DNA of 64,000 nucleotides from Saprospirales bacterium (GCA_016719895.1 JADJYG010000010.1:1-64000); one strand, 5' to 3'. Numbered from the stretch's first letter, positions 23,358-32,581 are shown. Translations and numbers: made by a program. The notes: generated by a model not told the origin, from the sequence alone.

Positions 23358-25622
23358 ATGCCCACGCCCGTTATCCCGGTTTACGGCATCCGCCACCACG
23401 GCCCCGGCTCGGCCCGCAGCTTGCTGGCAGCCTTGGCTGAAACGCCGCCCGATCTGATCCTGATCGAAGGCCCGCCCGATGCCGATGCCTTGTTGCCCCG
23501 CGTTGCCGACGCCGGCATGCAGCCGCCGGTAGCGCTGTTGGTGTACAACCCTAAAAACCTCCGCCAAGCCTCTTTTTTCCCTTTCGCGGACTTTTCGCCG
23601 GAGTGGCAGGCGATTTTGTTCGGGTTGCGCCGCGGCATTCCCGTGCGCTTCATGGACCTGCCCATGCGCCTGGCGTTTGCCCTCCAGCCGGAAGCGGAAG
23701 AGGCGGTTCAACTTACCCTGGAAGGCCTGGAAAACCGCGCCCCCACGGCCTCCGACCCGTTTACCGACATTGCCCGGCTGGCCGGCTATTCCGACCCCGA
23801 ACGCTGGTGGGAGGCTACCTTCGAGCGCACGGCCGGCGCCGGCGGACCCGATGTGTTTGCCCTGGTGCTCGATCTGATGCGCGCCCTGCGCGAATCCAAA
23901 GCGCAGGGCGGCTTTGACGAGCCGGCCGAAACCCTGCTGCGCGAAGCCCATATGCGCCAAACGATCCGGCAGGCGCAAAAAGAGGGTTTCCAACACATTG
24001 CCGTCGTTTGCGGCGCCTGGCATGCTCCCGCGCTGGCTGATACCCCCAACATCAAAGCCGCTTCCGACACTGCCCATATCCAGGGCCTGAAAAAAATAAA
24101 CACCCTGGCCACCTGGATACCCTGGTCATTCGACCGGCTCGCCAGCCAAAGCGGCTACGGCGCCGGCGTTGGCGCACCGGCCTGGTACCAAGAGTTGTGG
24201 AACACCCCCGCCGTACCCGGCACGCCACATGCCCGGTGGCTAAGCCGGGCTGCGCGCTTGCTGCGCGACAACGATATTGCCCTCTCGCCGGCGCACGTGC
24301 TGGAGGCCGTCCGGCTGGCCGAAACGCTGGCTGCCCTGCGCAACACCCTGCTGCCGGGCATCGAGGAGCTGTGCGAAGCGGCCATTTCGGTGTTGTGCGA
24401 AGGCGCAGAAAAACCGTTCGAACTGATCGAACGGCATTTGGTGATTGGCGATGTATTGGGCGCCGTGCCCGACACCGTGCCGGCGGTGCCGTTGAAGGCC
24501 GATTTTGAAGAACAACTGCGCAAAAACCGGCTGAAAATCAGCACCGAAGCACAAAGTCTGGCGCTCGATTTGCGCGAAGGAGCACACCTGCGCAAAAGCC
24601 AGTTCCTGCACCGGCTGCTCCTGCTGCAAATCCCCTGGGCTAAAACCGAAGCCGTGGAAGGGCGCAAAGAAGGCGGTTTTCACGAAAACTGGACGCTGAA
24701 ATGGCTGCCGGACTACGAGATCCGGCTCATCGAAGCCGGCGCCTGGGGCAATACGGTAGCGGAAGCCGCTACCCGCCGGGCCCGCCACCGGACCCGGCAG
24801 ACCGAACAATTGCCCGAGCTGGTGCGCTTGCTGGAGTCGGCGCTGAAAGCCGGCCTGACCCCGGCCATGCCGGCCATTTTTGAAAAACTGCAGCAGATGA
24901 GCGCCCTCGCGCACGATGCGCCGGCACTGGCCGATGCCGTGCTGCCGCTGGTGGAAGTGCTGCGCTACGGGCATGCCCGTCAAATGGACCTGCCTGCCAT
25001 CGGGCGACTGCTCGAACAGATCGTACCGAGGGTATGCATCCAGCTGCCCGGCAGCTGCCGTGGGATCAACGAAGACGTCGCAGCCGACATGCTAAAACGC
25101 ATCCTGGCGGTACACCGGGCGCTTCACCTGTGGCGACCGGAACGCCTGACCAGCTTGTGGGTATCGGCTCTGGAGGATATAGCCGGTCAGGCGGCGCCCC
25201 TGCTGGCCGGTTTGGCCGCGCGCTTGCTGTTTGAGCAAAAATCATGGGCGCCGGGGGAGACGGCGCTAGCCATGCAATTCCGGCTCTCGCACGCGCAACC
25301 CCCGGTGGAGGCCGCGCAATGGCTCGATGGTTTTTTGCACGGCAGCGGGCTGCTGTTGATCCACCAGCCGGCGCTCTGGCAGCTCGTACAGCAGTGGGTG
25401 GATGGCCTGGCTGAGCCGGGCTTCCCCGAACTGTTGCCGCTGCTGCGCCGCACATTCAGCCGGTTTTCGGGGCCCGAGCGGGAAAAAATGCTGGACCTGG
25501 CGCGGCAGGGCGGAGGGCGGCAGGCGGCATTGGCCGGCGAACCGGAAGACTGGGATGCCGCGCGGGCGGAGCTGGTGCGGCCGATATTGGATATGGTGCT
25601 GAGCGGAAATCAGAAATTATAG
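23358..25622 (+). CDS. DUF5682 family protein (TraB/ChaN-like N-terminus)
   Basis: A 754-residue protein beginning IPVYGIRHHGPGSARSLLAA with LILIEGPPDADALLP, the signature of DUF5682. The first 250 residues resemble TraB/ChaN-like hydrolase folds (GxRHHGPGS, EGPPD and a late IAVVCGAWHAPAL). The rest is alpha-helical. In many genomes such genes sit with a MoxR ATPase, DUF5691 and VWA-domain genes as a chaperone-like system (family knowledge). Here none of those partners is adjacent; the only neighbour on the strand is the PrsW-like protease. ATG 23358 is chosen because the conserved N-terminus starts there. Cytosolic; no signal peptide. Confidence 0.8.
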   Translation: MPTPVIPVYGIRHHGPGSARSLLAALAETPPDLILIEGPPDADALLPRVADAGMQPPVALLVYNPKNLRQASFFPFADFSPEWQAILFGLRRGIPVRFMDLPMRLAFALQPEAEEAVQLTLEGLENRAPTASDPFTDIARLAGYSDPERWWEATFERTAGAGGPDVFALVLDLMRALRESKAQGGFDEPAETLLREAHMRQTIRQAQKEGFQHIAVVCGAWHAPALADTPNIKAASDTAHIQGLKKINTLATWIPWSFDRLASQSGYGAGVGAPAWYQELWNTPAVPGTPHARWLSRAARLLRDNDIALSPAHVLEAVRLAETLAALRNTLLPGIEELCEAAISVLCEGAEKPFELIERHLVIGDVLGAVPDTVPAVPLKADFEEQLRKNRLKISTEAQSLALDLREGAHLRKSQFLHRLLLLQIPWAKTEAVEGRKEGGFHENWTLKWLPDYEIRLIEAGAWGNTVAEAATRRARHRTRQTEQLPELVRLLESALKAGLTPAMPAIFEKLQQMSALAHDAPALADAVLPLVEVLRYGHARQMDLPAIGRLLEQIVPRVCIQLPGSCRGINEDVAADMLKRILAVHRALHLWRPERLTSLWVSALEDIAGQAAPLLAGLAARLLFEQKSWAPGETALAMQFRLSHAQPPVEAAQWLDGFLHGSGLLLIHQPALWQLVQQWVDGLAEPGFPELLPLLRRTFSRFSGPEREKMLDLARQGGGRQAALAGEPEDWDAARAELVRPILDMVLSGNQKL

Positions 25623-25646
25623 GTATTGTATGGTAACAGCACCGAA

Positions 25647-26060
25647 TTAAAGTCTGATCCATTTGCCCGTAAATCCGCTATGTGCAGTCGATATCCGTAA
25701 AATATAAATACCTGCGGGGAGATTGCTTAATTGGAAACGGTTCGCCACCAAGGTATGCGCCGAACCCTGAAAAACAACCTGCCCTTGTGTATCATACAGT
25801 TGAATAACGACGGCTTCATTAAAGGCAAATGCTGCGTAAAAATTCAGCGTGCCATCGGCAGAAGGATTTGGCCAAATTTCCAGCGGAAACAGAGGGCTTT
25901 GACTGGAAGTAGAAATGATTACACAGGAATCCTGCTGCTCATAAGCACCTAAATCCACCGTGTCATACCGGATACGCGGCAAATTGTCCAAATCCTGTAA
26001 CCGGCCCTGGTCATCGTTTTGGGCGAAGAAATGAAGCGCATAGCGCTGGATCATCGCCAA
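25647..26060 (-). pseudogene. C-terminal fragment of a type IX-secreted beta-helix protein
   Basis: The 137 codons end in a type IX sorting domain (LEIWPNPSADGTLNFYAAFA through SNLPAGIYILRI). Before it stands YDTVDLGAYEQQ, the usual last strand of right-handed beta-helix surface proteins. There is no signal peptide, and the frame is closed by a TAA only about 30 bases upstream, inside the end of the M28 peptidase gene. A sorting domain is useless without a signal peptide, so this is most likely what remains after deletion of the 5' part. Confidence 0.65.
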
Positions 26061-26068
26061 ACCATGTT

Positions 26069-27496
26069 CTACAATCCGTACTTATCCAGCAAATACACCA
26101 GCGCCGCCATGCTGGCCGCGCCGAGTTCCAGTTCGCGTTGGTTCACCGCGTCGAACACGTCGGAGGCGGCGTGGTGGTAGTCGAAGTAGCGCTGCGAATC
26201 GGGGGCATAGCCGCTGAGCAACCCGCGCTGGCTTTTGAGCGGGCCGATATCGGCGCCGCCGCCGCCGCGGGTAAGCGCAAGGCCGTAGGGCGCCAGCAGC
26301 TCGGCGAACCCGGATACTTTTTCAAAAAAAGGGTTGATGACCCCTTCGGCGGCGTCGAAGCCGAAGCCCCGGGGCGTGAAGCCGCCGGCGTCGCTCTCGA
26401 TGGCGCAGACGTGGAATTCGCCCTTGCGCCCGGCCTCCCGGGCGTATTCGCGGCCGCCGCGCAGGCCGTTTTCCTCGTTCATGAACAAAACGCAGCGAAT
26501 GGTATGGCGCGGCTGGTAGCCCAGCCGGCGGAAAATGCGCAGTACATCCATGCTTTGGGTGCAGCCGGCGCCGTCGTCGTGCGCGCCGTGGCCCACATCC
26601 CAGCTGTCGAGGTGTCCGCCCACGAGGATGACCCGGCCGGGAAATTCCGAGCCGCGGATTTCACCGACCACGTTGTAGGACAGCACGTCGGGCAGCGTCT
26701 GGCAGTCGAGTTGCATAGACACGGTTGCCCGGCCCTCTTCGCGGAGCAGGGCGCTGAGTTTTTCGGCGTCGTTGGTGCTGATGGCCACGGCAGGGATCAG
26801 GGTGTAGGCGGAGTCGTAGCGCAGGGCGCCGGTGTGCGGGAAATCGTCGAGGCGGAGGCTCATGGAGCGCACCAGCACGCCCACGGCGCCGTATTTGGCT
26901 GCCCGGCTGGCGCCGCTGGAGCGCTGGTCGACTGCGCCGCCGTACGCTTCGAACGTGCGGATCTTGGTGGCGTCCATGGGGCGGTTGTAAAAAACGATTT
27001 TACCGCGGATGCCGCGTTCGTTGAGCCGGTCCAGTTCTTCCCAGGTTTTGACCTCCACTACTTCGCCGGAAAGGGCTTTGCCGCCGGTGCCCACCGAGCC
27101 GCCGAGCGCCAGGGCATGGAGCCGGAAGGCGCCGTATTTTTTCGAGCCGGTCAGCTGCACCTGCTCGGCGGCCCCGCGCACCCAGTGCGGCACCATCACC
27201 GGCTGTAGCCAAACGGAGTCGAGCCCCAGGGTATCCAGGGCTGCTTTCGCCCACTGCACGGCTTTTTCAGCGCCCGGGCTGCCGCTCAGCCGGTGGCCGG
27301 CTTCGAAGCACAGGTCTTTCAGCCAGGGGTAACAACGCCCGTCAGAGAGCGCCTGATCGTATATTTCCCGGATAAAAGCGGCGTCGGGGCTTCGGTCGGG
27401 GGCCTGTGCAGGGAGTGCCATTTTAAGTGTAGCAAATACAATAAGAAAAAAAGCCCGTATCCAAAGTTTCAAGCCTTTCATTTGAATATTTTTCAT
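26069..27496 (-). CDS. M28-family metallopeptidase with PA domain, secreted
   Basis: A 475-residue peptidase with a hydrophobic signal (WIRAFFLIVFATLKMALPAQA). A PA-type insertion lies around residues 140-260 (GIRGKIVFYNRPMDATKI, then KYGAVGVLVRS). The di-zinc site of family M28 is complete: GGHLDSWD (His, Asp), GAHDDGAGC (bridging Asp), MNEENGLRG (catalytic Glu, Glu), ESDAGG (Asp) and YHHAASD (His). It should be an aminopeptidase or carboxypeptidase that trims peptides in the periplasm or outside. It stands alone on the minus strand. Confidence 0.93.
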   Translation of the reverse strand: MKNIQMKGLKLWIRAFFLIVFATLKMALPAQAPDRSPDAAFIREIYDQALSDGRCYPWLKDLCFEAGHRLSGSPGAEKAVQWAKAALDTLGLDSVWLQPVMVPHWVRGAAEQVQLTGSKKYGAFRLHALALGGSVGTGGKALSGEVVEVKTWEELDRLNERGIRGKIVFYNRPMDATKIRTFEAYGGAVDQRSSGASRAAKYGAVGVLVRSMSLRLDDFPHTGALRYDSAYTLIPAVAISTNDAEKLSALLREEGRATVSMQLDCQTLPDVLSYNVVGEIRGSEFPGRVILVGGHLDSWDVGHGAHDDGAGCTQSMDVLRIFRRLGYQPRHTIRCVLFMNEENGLRGGREYAREAGRKGEFHVCAIESDAGGFTPRGFGFDAAEGVINPFFEKVSGFAELLAPYGLALTRGGGGADIGPLKSQRGLLSGYAPDSQRYFDYHHAASDVFDAVNQRELELGAASMAALVYLLDKYGL

Positions 27497-27686
27497 AAAT
27501 CCAAGCGAATAAAATTATGTGTTAAAGGCAAGGAAAAGATGCCGGTTCAAATTGCGGCAAATTTTACAAATTTTTCGCGCCCATCCAGTTTGAACAAGAG
27601 ATATAAAATTCGAGGCAAACAGCGTTCCCGTCAGATGGTCATCCGTTTTTATTTTCGACGAAATGAAAAAAAAATTCACCTTGTTC

Positions 27687-27717
27687 TTGTATTATTTACA
27701 CAAAGGACATACCTTTG
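27687..27717 (+). promoter_or_regulatory. Orphan promoter in the gap after the peptidase gene
   Basis: TTG at 27687-27689, 20 bases, then TACCTTTG at 27710-27717 match the Bacteroidota promoter consensus. No reading frame follows; instead a terminator comes about 55 bases later. Confidence 0.6.
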
Positions 27718-27722
27718 TTTTA

Positions 27723-27805
27723 CCAAAACATTTGAAATAAAGAGTAATTTGGTTTTATTTGGTTAGGGCTGAGGTAGTGCTGTGGTGGCACTGCCTCTTT
27801 TTTTG
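27723..27805 (+). ncRNA. Candidate small RNA of about 80 nt
   Basis: The interval from the predicted start (about 6 bases after TACCTTTG) to the T tract has no reading frame. It can form a 5' stem (accaaa with tttggt) and ends in a strong hairpin with T8. Neighbouring genes both read on the minus strand (peptidase start at 27496, next gene stop at 27891), so neither uses this promoter or terminator. The 394-base gap 27497-27890 holds nothing else I recognise. Not similar to tmRNA, 4.5S or 6S RNA as far as I can see. Confidence 0.45.
27771..27805 (+). terminator. Rho-independent terminator of the candidate small RNA
   Basis: gaggtagtgc (27771-27780) pairs with gcactgcctc (27788-27797) with one G-U pair and a 7-base loop, followed by a run of T. 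The T tract is on the plus strand only, so it works in the plus direction. Confidence 0.8.
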
Positions 27806-27890
27806 GTCTGTTCAGACCTTCCGGCAAAAGCAGGCGCAATATAGATAAATGCCGAGAGGCGGTACCATACTGTCGAAGGGGGCGGCGACG

Positions 27891-28493
27891 TTATGCCCGG
27901 TCGCAGCGTTCGATGGGCGAACAATTGTCGAGCACGATATTGCCCCGGTAGCGAAACATAGCGCCCGGCGCAAAAAATGCCTCGAAAGTGATGTACCGCA
28001 TGGTGTGGTTGGGAACAAACTGGAATTTATACTCCTTCCAGCCTTCATGGTCGATCAGCATCGAACTGGCCAGCAATTGTTGTTTGCTGCGCCCGGCCCC
28101 GCCCCAAATGCGCAAGCGGGCCGGGTGGTTATAGCCGACGTATTGTACGGCGTGCGCCAGGTAGATCCGGAAGGTATAGCAGGTGCCCGGTTTCAGGGGC
28201 TGTGGCAGCCGTTGCGAAATATCTTCGCAGGTGCCGTCTTCGCGGGTAACGAGGGCCACACAGCTCCTGCCCTCTTGCGGCGGGATTTGAACATCCCAGG
28301 CGCCAGGCATGATATCGGGTGTGCTGCCGTTGGTATAAGACGCCCAACCTGCCGGGCAGGCGGAGGCCCGGGGGGTGTCTTCAAACGACGGGTTTTGTAA
28401 ATAGATCTTGCCGTCGGGCTGCGACGCCAGCCGGCCCAGCACGAGCGCAAGAGGAAGGAGAAAAATAGCCAGACCGTTCATATTTGTTTCCAT
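27891..28493 (-). CDS. Secreted protein with carbohydrate-binding-like beta-sandwich
   Basis: A 200-residue exported protein (MNGLAIFLLPLALVLGRLAS after a short METN). The mature part starts IYLQNPSFEDTPRASACPAGW, which is the usual first strand of galactose-binding-like or CBM-type sandwiches in Bacteroidota gliding or adhesion proteins, and continues with YTFRIYLAHA and GNIVLDNCSPIERC. Five cysteines could form disulfides. No sorting domain follows, so it may be periplasmic or a shortened relative of larger adhesins. Function unknown. Confidence 0.7.
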   Translation of the reverse strand: METNMNGLAIFLLPLALVLGRLASQPDGKIYLQNPSFEDTPRASACPAGWASYTNGSTPDIMPGAWDVQIPPQEGRSCVALVTREDGTCEDISQRLPQPLKPGTCYTFRIYLAHAVQYVGYNHPARLRIWGGAGRSKQQLLASSMLIDHEGWKEYKFQFVPNHTMRYITFEAFFAPGAMFRYRGNIVLDNCSPIERCDRA

Positions 28494-28728
28494 CAGAAGG
28501 TAAAAAACGACGCATCGGCCGGTAAAGGTACCGGCTAAAAGCGGTTTTGACGGTTTTTATCTTTCGGCGCATACACTTTTCCGGTGGCCGGCGCGCAGTT
28601 TCTACCTGAAAAGCGGCAACTTTGCGGGTCTTTTCGGCCTTCCGGCGCCGGTAGGCCGGCCTGTTTTGTTATCTATCCTTGTAAATTGAAAATTGGTCAT
28701 TCCGCAGCACACCAACTCCGCATCCGCT

Positions 28729-29583
28729 ATGTCGCGCAATAAACCTACCTATCTTTATGCTATCGTCAGTGTGGCCCTTGTCTTGTTTATGGTGGGATTT
28801 TTTGCCCTGACGGCCCTGCATGGCCGCAATCTGGTGGCGCTCTTTAAGGAAAAAGTAGATGTCTGGCTGGAATTGCGCCCAGAAACACCTCAGGAAGACG
28901 TGGCCCGGATTATACAGGAAGTCCGGCAACAACCTTTTGTCAAACGGGAAACCGTCACGTACCTCACGCGCGAGCAGGCGGCGGCCATCATGCGCGAAGA
29001 CCTGGGTGAAGAAAGCCTGATGGAAGATATTCCCAACCTCATGCGCGATGTGGTGCGCTTTAACGTACAGGCCGGTTTTTTTGAACAGGACAGCCTCCGG
29101 CAGTGGCGCGAGACACTCAAACAAGATACCCTCGTGGCCGAGCTGTACGTGGAAGCCGCTAATACCGGCAATATCGGCCGTAATATTGAAAATATCGGCT
29201 GGCTAACCCTGTGCCTGGGTTTTTTACTCATCTTTGCGGCCGTTACGCTCATTCACAACACGATCCGGCTTTCGCTATACGCCAACCGTTTTTTGATTAA
29301 AAACCAGGAACTGGTCGGCGCATCCTGGGAATTCATTAGCCGCCCGTACATCCGGCGCGGCCTGCTGAACGGCTTGTGGAGCGCTGTTCTGGCCATTGGC
29401 GTACTGATCGGTCTGCTCCACCTGGCCCAACGCCAGGTACCGGAGCTGGAAGACCTGCAGGACCTCAATGGCATACTGATGATCTTTACCGGGCTTCTGG
29501 GCCTGGGCATACTGATCTCCGGCCTGAGCACCTATTTTGTTGTACACAAGTTTCTGCGCATGCGCGTGGATGATCTTTACTGA
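28729..29583 (+). CDS. ftsX: Cell division protein FtsX
   Basis: A 284-residue FtsX: N-terminal membrane helix (YLYAIVSVALVLFMVGFFAL), an extracytoplasmic domain with VDVWLELRPETPQEDVARI and FVKRETVTYLTREQAAAIM, and three C-terminal helices with ENIGWLTLCLGFLLIFAAVT and RRGLLNGLWSAVLAIGVLIG. FtsEX couples ATP use to activation of cell-wall hydrolases at the septum. The ftsE gene is not adjacent, which is common in Bacteroidota. ATG 28729 follows a 235-base gap without genes. Confidence 0.93.
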   Translation: MSRNKPTYLYAIVSVALVLFMVGFFALTALHGRNLVALFKEKVDVWLELRPETPQEDVARIIQEVRQQPFVKRETVTYLTREQAAAIMREDLGEESLMEDIPNLMRDVVRFNVQAGFFEQDSLRQWRETLKQDTLVAELYVEAANTGNIGRNIENIGWLTLCLGFLLIFAAVTLIHNTIRLSLYANRFLIKNQELVGASWEFISRPYIRRGLLNGLWSAVLAIGVLIGLLHLAQRQVPELEDLQDLNGILMIFTGLLGLGILISGLSTYFVVHKFLRMRVDDLY

Positions 29584-29674
29584 GGTTAGAGAGGGTTAGA
29601 AGGTTTATCTAAAGTAAGCCCCCGCTTTTTGAGGCCAAATCTAAATTTTGCATAAACCTTCCAACCCTCTAACC
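29584..29674. repeat. Long imperfect hairpin between ftsX and DUF3098 gene
   Basis: The GGTTAGAG-rich arm 29584-29607 pairs with 29653-29674 with few mismatches and a loop of about 45 bases. A similar mix of ggttaga and aaggttt words is found in the gap upstream of lon, so it belongs to a scattered intergenic repeat type. It could act as an RNA processing site or weak terminator within the ftsX-DUF3098-uppP group. Confidence 0.5.
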
Positions 29675-29704
29675 TTCTAACCTTCTAACCCTTCCAACAA
29701 GAAT

Positions 29705-30070
29705 ATGGCAAAACAACCACAACGCCGCCCGGCGCCGCAACAACCTAAAAAAACGACTCCGGCTCCGGCTTACCGGAAAGAATCGAAAGAATCGCTCTTC
29801 AGCACCGGACGCAATGAATTTATCTTTGGCCGGCAGAACTTTATCCTGCTGGGCGCCGGCCTTGCGCTGGTATTGACCGGATTGCTGGCCATGGCCGGCG
29901 GCGGTATGCCCGACCCGAACACCTGGGATGCTTCCCGCATTTACAGCTTCCGGCGGATCACCCTGGCGCCTATCCTCATGGTGGCTGGTTTCGTGGTGGT
30001 GCTGTTCGGTATTTTTAAAAAACCAACCGCTGCCACCCCGGCAAATCCGGCCAACCCGCTTTCGGAATGA
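29705..30070 (+). CDS. DUF3098 membrane protein
   Basis: A 121-residue protein with a basic, Pro-rich N-terminus, the motif IFGRQNFILLGAGLALVLTG (first helix), a short loop and a second helix (LAPILMVAGFVVVLFGIF). This two-helix protein is conserved in Bacteroidota and nearly always lies between ftsX and uppP, which suggests a role in division or wall-lipid recycling (inference). Its stop overlaps the uppP start (ATGA), so the two are translated together. Confidence 0.9.
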   Translation: MAKQPQRRPAPQQPKKTTPAPAYRKESKESLFSTGRNEFIFGRQNFILLGAGLALVLTGLLAMAGGGMPDPNTWDASRIYSFRRITLAPILMVAGFVVVLFGIFKKPTAATPANPANPLSE

Positions 30071-30882
30071 ACCTCTTGCACGCCATTGTCCTGGCCATTA
30101 TCGAAGGGCTGACGGAGTTCCTGCCCGTGTCGTCAACGGGGCATATGATCATTGGCTCCTCCGCGATGGGAATTGCGTCGGATCCGTTTGTCAAAGTGTT
30201 CACGGTGGCGATCCAGTTTGGGGCTATTTTATCGGTTTTGGTATTGTACTGGCGCCGTTTTTTTCAAAGTACCGGCTTTTACGTCAAGCTGCTCGCCGCC
30301 TTTTTACCGGCAGTATTTTTCGGCCTGCTGTTTAAAAAAGTGATCGACCATCTCCTGGAAAACGTAGTGGTGGTGGGCCTGGCCCTGATCGCCGGCGGTA
30401 TTGTTTTTTTATTTTTAGATGGCGTATTCGAACGCAGGAGCCAGCGCGACACCGGAGTGCACGATATTACCATACCCGGCGCATTTAAGATCGGCTTGTT
30501 TCAGGTCATCGCCATGGTGCCCGGCGTCAGCCGCTCGGCGGCAACCATCATCGGCGGTCTCACCCAGCATCTGTCGCCGAAAACGGCTGCCGAATTTTCG
30601 TTTTTCCTGGCGGTACCCACCATGTTTGCCGCCACCTGCAAATCGCTCTGGGATTATTTCAAAGCGGGCGGTGGGCAGTTTTCGGAAAATGACCTCGTGC
30701 TGCTGGCTGCAGGCAACGTTGTGGCCTTTATCGTAGCCCTGATCGCCATCAAGGGATTTATCCGTTTTTTGACCAGCAACGGCTTTAAAATATTCGGCTA
30801 TTACCGCATTGTGGCAGGCCTGATCATTCTCCTCCTCTGGTCGCTGGGCTACTTCGAGGGGGTGGATGTGGGCAGTTTTTAA
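30067..30882 (+). CDS. uppP: Undecaprenyl-diphosphatase
   Basis: A 271-residue BacA/UppP with EGLTEFLPVSSTGHMIIG (catalytic Glu-rich motif) and PGVSRSAATIIGG, several membrane helices and the usual length. It removes a phosphate from undecaprenyl diphosphate to recycle the lipid carrier for peptidoglycan. The ATG overlaps the DUF3098 stop by four bases; ftcD follows after seven bases. Confidence 0.96.
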   Translation: MNLLHAIVLAIIEGLTEFLPVSSTGHMIIGSSAMGIASDPFVKVFTVAIQFGAILSVLVLYWRRFFQSTGFYVKLLAAFLPAVFFGLLFKKVIDHLLENVVVVGLALIAGGIVFLFLDGVFERRSQRDTGVHDITIPGAFKIGLFQVIAMVPGVSRSAATIIGGLTQHLSPKTAAEFSFFLAVPTMFAATCKSLWDYFKAGGGQFSENDLVLLAAGNVVAFIVALIAIKGFIRFLTSNGFKIFGYYRIVAGLIILLLWSLGYFEGVDVGSF

Positions 30883-30889
30883 AAAAAAC

Positions 30890-32581
30890 ATGAAACAACT
30901 GATTGAATGCGTGCCCAACTTTTCGGAGGGCCGCGACCCGGCTGTAATCAAACAAATCACCGACGCTGTCGAGCGCGTCGAAGGCGTAAAATTATTGGAT
31001 GTGGACCCCGGCAAGGCCACCAACCGCACCGTAGTCACCTTCGTCGGGGAGCCCGGGCCGGTGGTGGAAGCCGCCTTTCAGGCCATCCGGCTGGCCGCCG
31101 AATTGATCGACATGCGCAGGCATACCGGCGAACATCCGCGCATGGGCGCCACCGATGTGTGCCCGTTGATCCCCGTGAGCAATATTTCCATGGAAGAAAC
31201 TGCCGGCTGGGCGCGCCGGCTGGGCGAACGGGTCGGCTGCGAGCTGGACATTCCAGTGTACCTGTACGAAGCCGCTGCCAGCCGGCCCGAACGCCGGAAC
31301 CTGGCCGCCATCCGCGCCGGCGAATACGAGGCCCTGCCGGAAAAATTGACCCGGCCGGAATGGGCGCCCGACTTCGGCCCGGCCCGGTTTCACGCCAAAT
31401 GCGGCGCCACGGTGATCGGCGCCCGCGATTTTCTCATCGCCTACAACCTCAACCTCAACACCACCTCTACCCGCCGCGCCAATTCCGTCGCCTTCGACGT
31501 GCGCGAAATCGGCCGCGTGATCGCCGACCCCACCAGCGGCAAGCCGGTCGTGGGCCCCGACGGCGAGCCCCAACGCCAGCCCGGCACGCTGAAAGGCGTA
31601 AAAGCCATCGGCTGGTTTATTGAAGAATACGGCATTGCGCAGATATCGATGAACATCACCGATACCCGTGCCACGCCACTGTACCGCGCGTTTGAAGAAT
31701 GTTGTAAAAGCGCCGAGCGCCGCGGTATGCGCGTCACCGGTTCCGAATTGGTCGGATTGGTGCCCCTCGACGTGCTGCTCGAAGCCGGCCGCTATTTTCT
31801 GAAAAAACAACAGCGGAGCGCCGGGGTGAGCACCGCAGAGCTGATTCGCATAGCGGTGAAATCGATGGGTCTCGACGAACTGGCGCCGTTCGACTCCCGG
31901 CAAAAAATCATCGAATACAACCTGGCCAAAGACGACCCTGCGACGGCTAAAAAACTGATTCGCAAAGACCTGGAAGCATTTGCCGATGAAACCGCCGCCG
32001 AAAGTCCCGCTCCGGGCGGCGGCTCGGTGAGCGCCTATGTGGGCGCCTTGGGCGTATCGTTGGCTACTATGGTGGCCAATCTGAGCGCCCACAAGCGCGG
32101 TTGGGACGAGCGCTGGGAAGCGTTTTCCGACGCCGCCGAACAAGGCCAGCGCCTCAAAGACGCCCTGCTGCGCACCGTGGACGAGGACACCGACGCGTTC
32201 AACGCCATCCTGACGGCTTTCGGGCTGCCCAAAGGAACGCCAGAAGAAAAAGCCGCCCGCAAAGCGGCTATCGAACAGGCTACCCTGGGCGCCATCGAGG
32301 TGCCGCTGCGGGTGCTGCGCCTGGGACTCGAATGCCTCCCGCTCATCCGGCAGATGGTAGACACCGGCAACCCCAATTCGATCACCGATGCCGGCGTGGG
32401 CGCTCTTTGCGCCCGGGCGGCTGTACTGGGCGCTGCGCTCAATGTAAAAGTAAATGCATCCGGCCTGAACGATAAAGACTACGCCGCCAGGGTGCTTGCT
32501 GAAGCCGATGCGGCCATGGCGGAAGCCGGACGCCTGGAATCTGAAATCCTGGCGGTCGTGCGGGAAAAGATGGGGGTTTGA
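30890..32581 (+). CDS. ftcD: Glutamate formimidoyltransferase / formimidoyltetrahydrofolate cyclodeaminase
   Basis: A 563-residue bifunctional protein of histidine degradation. The first 330 residues are the formimidoyltransferase (QLIECVPNFSEGRDPAVIKQ, GKATNRTVVTFVGEP, HTGEHPRMGATDVCPLIPVS with the catalytic His, DFLIAYNLNLNT). The last 210 are the cyclodeaminase (SPAPGGGSVSAYVGALGVSL, then ADAGVGA written DAGVGALCARAA). It transfers the formimino group from formiminoglutamate to tetrahydrofolate and then closes the ring, releasing ammonia. No other hut gene is near. ATG 30890 comes directly after an A-rich stretch behind uppP. Confidence 0.95.
   Translation: MKQLIECVPNFSEGRDPAVIKQITDAVERVEGVKLLDVDPGKATNRTVVTFVGEPGPVVEAAFQAIRLAAELIDMRRHTGEHPRMGATDVCPLIPVSNISMEETAGWARRLGERVGCELDIPVYLYEAAASRPERRNLAAIRAGEYEALPEKLTRPEWAPDFGPARFHAKCGATVIGARDFLIAYNLNLNTTSTRRANSVAFDVREIGRVIADPTSGKPVVGPDGEPQRQPGTLKGVKAIGWFIEEYGIAQISMNITDTRATPLYRAFEECCKSAERRGMRVTGSELVGLVPLDVLLEAGRYFLKKQQRSAGVSTAELIRIAVKSMGLDELAPFDSRQKIIEYNLAKDDPATAKKLIRKDLEAFADETAAESPAPGGGSVSAYVGALGVSLATMVANLSAHKRGWDERWEAFSDAAEQGQRLKDALLRTVDEDTDAFNAILTAFGLPKGTPEEKAARKAAIEQATLGAIEVPLRVLRLGLECLPLIRQMVDTGNPNSITDAGVGALCARAAVLGAALNVKVNASGLNDKDYAARVLAEADAAMAEAGRLESEILAVVREKMGV

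Noticed and set aside
27293..27766. 157-codon plus-strand frame across the peptidase start
   Set aside because: Its first part is antisense to the M28 gene and the rest is AT-rich low-complexity sequence; the promoter at 27687 lies inside it.
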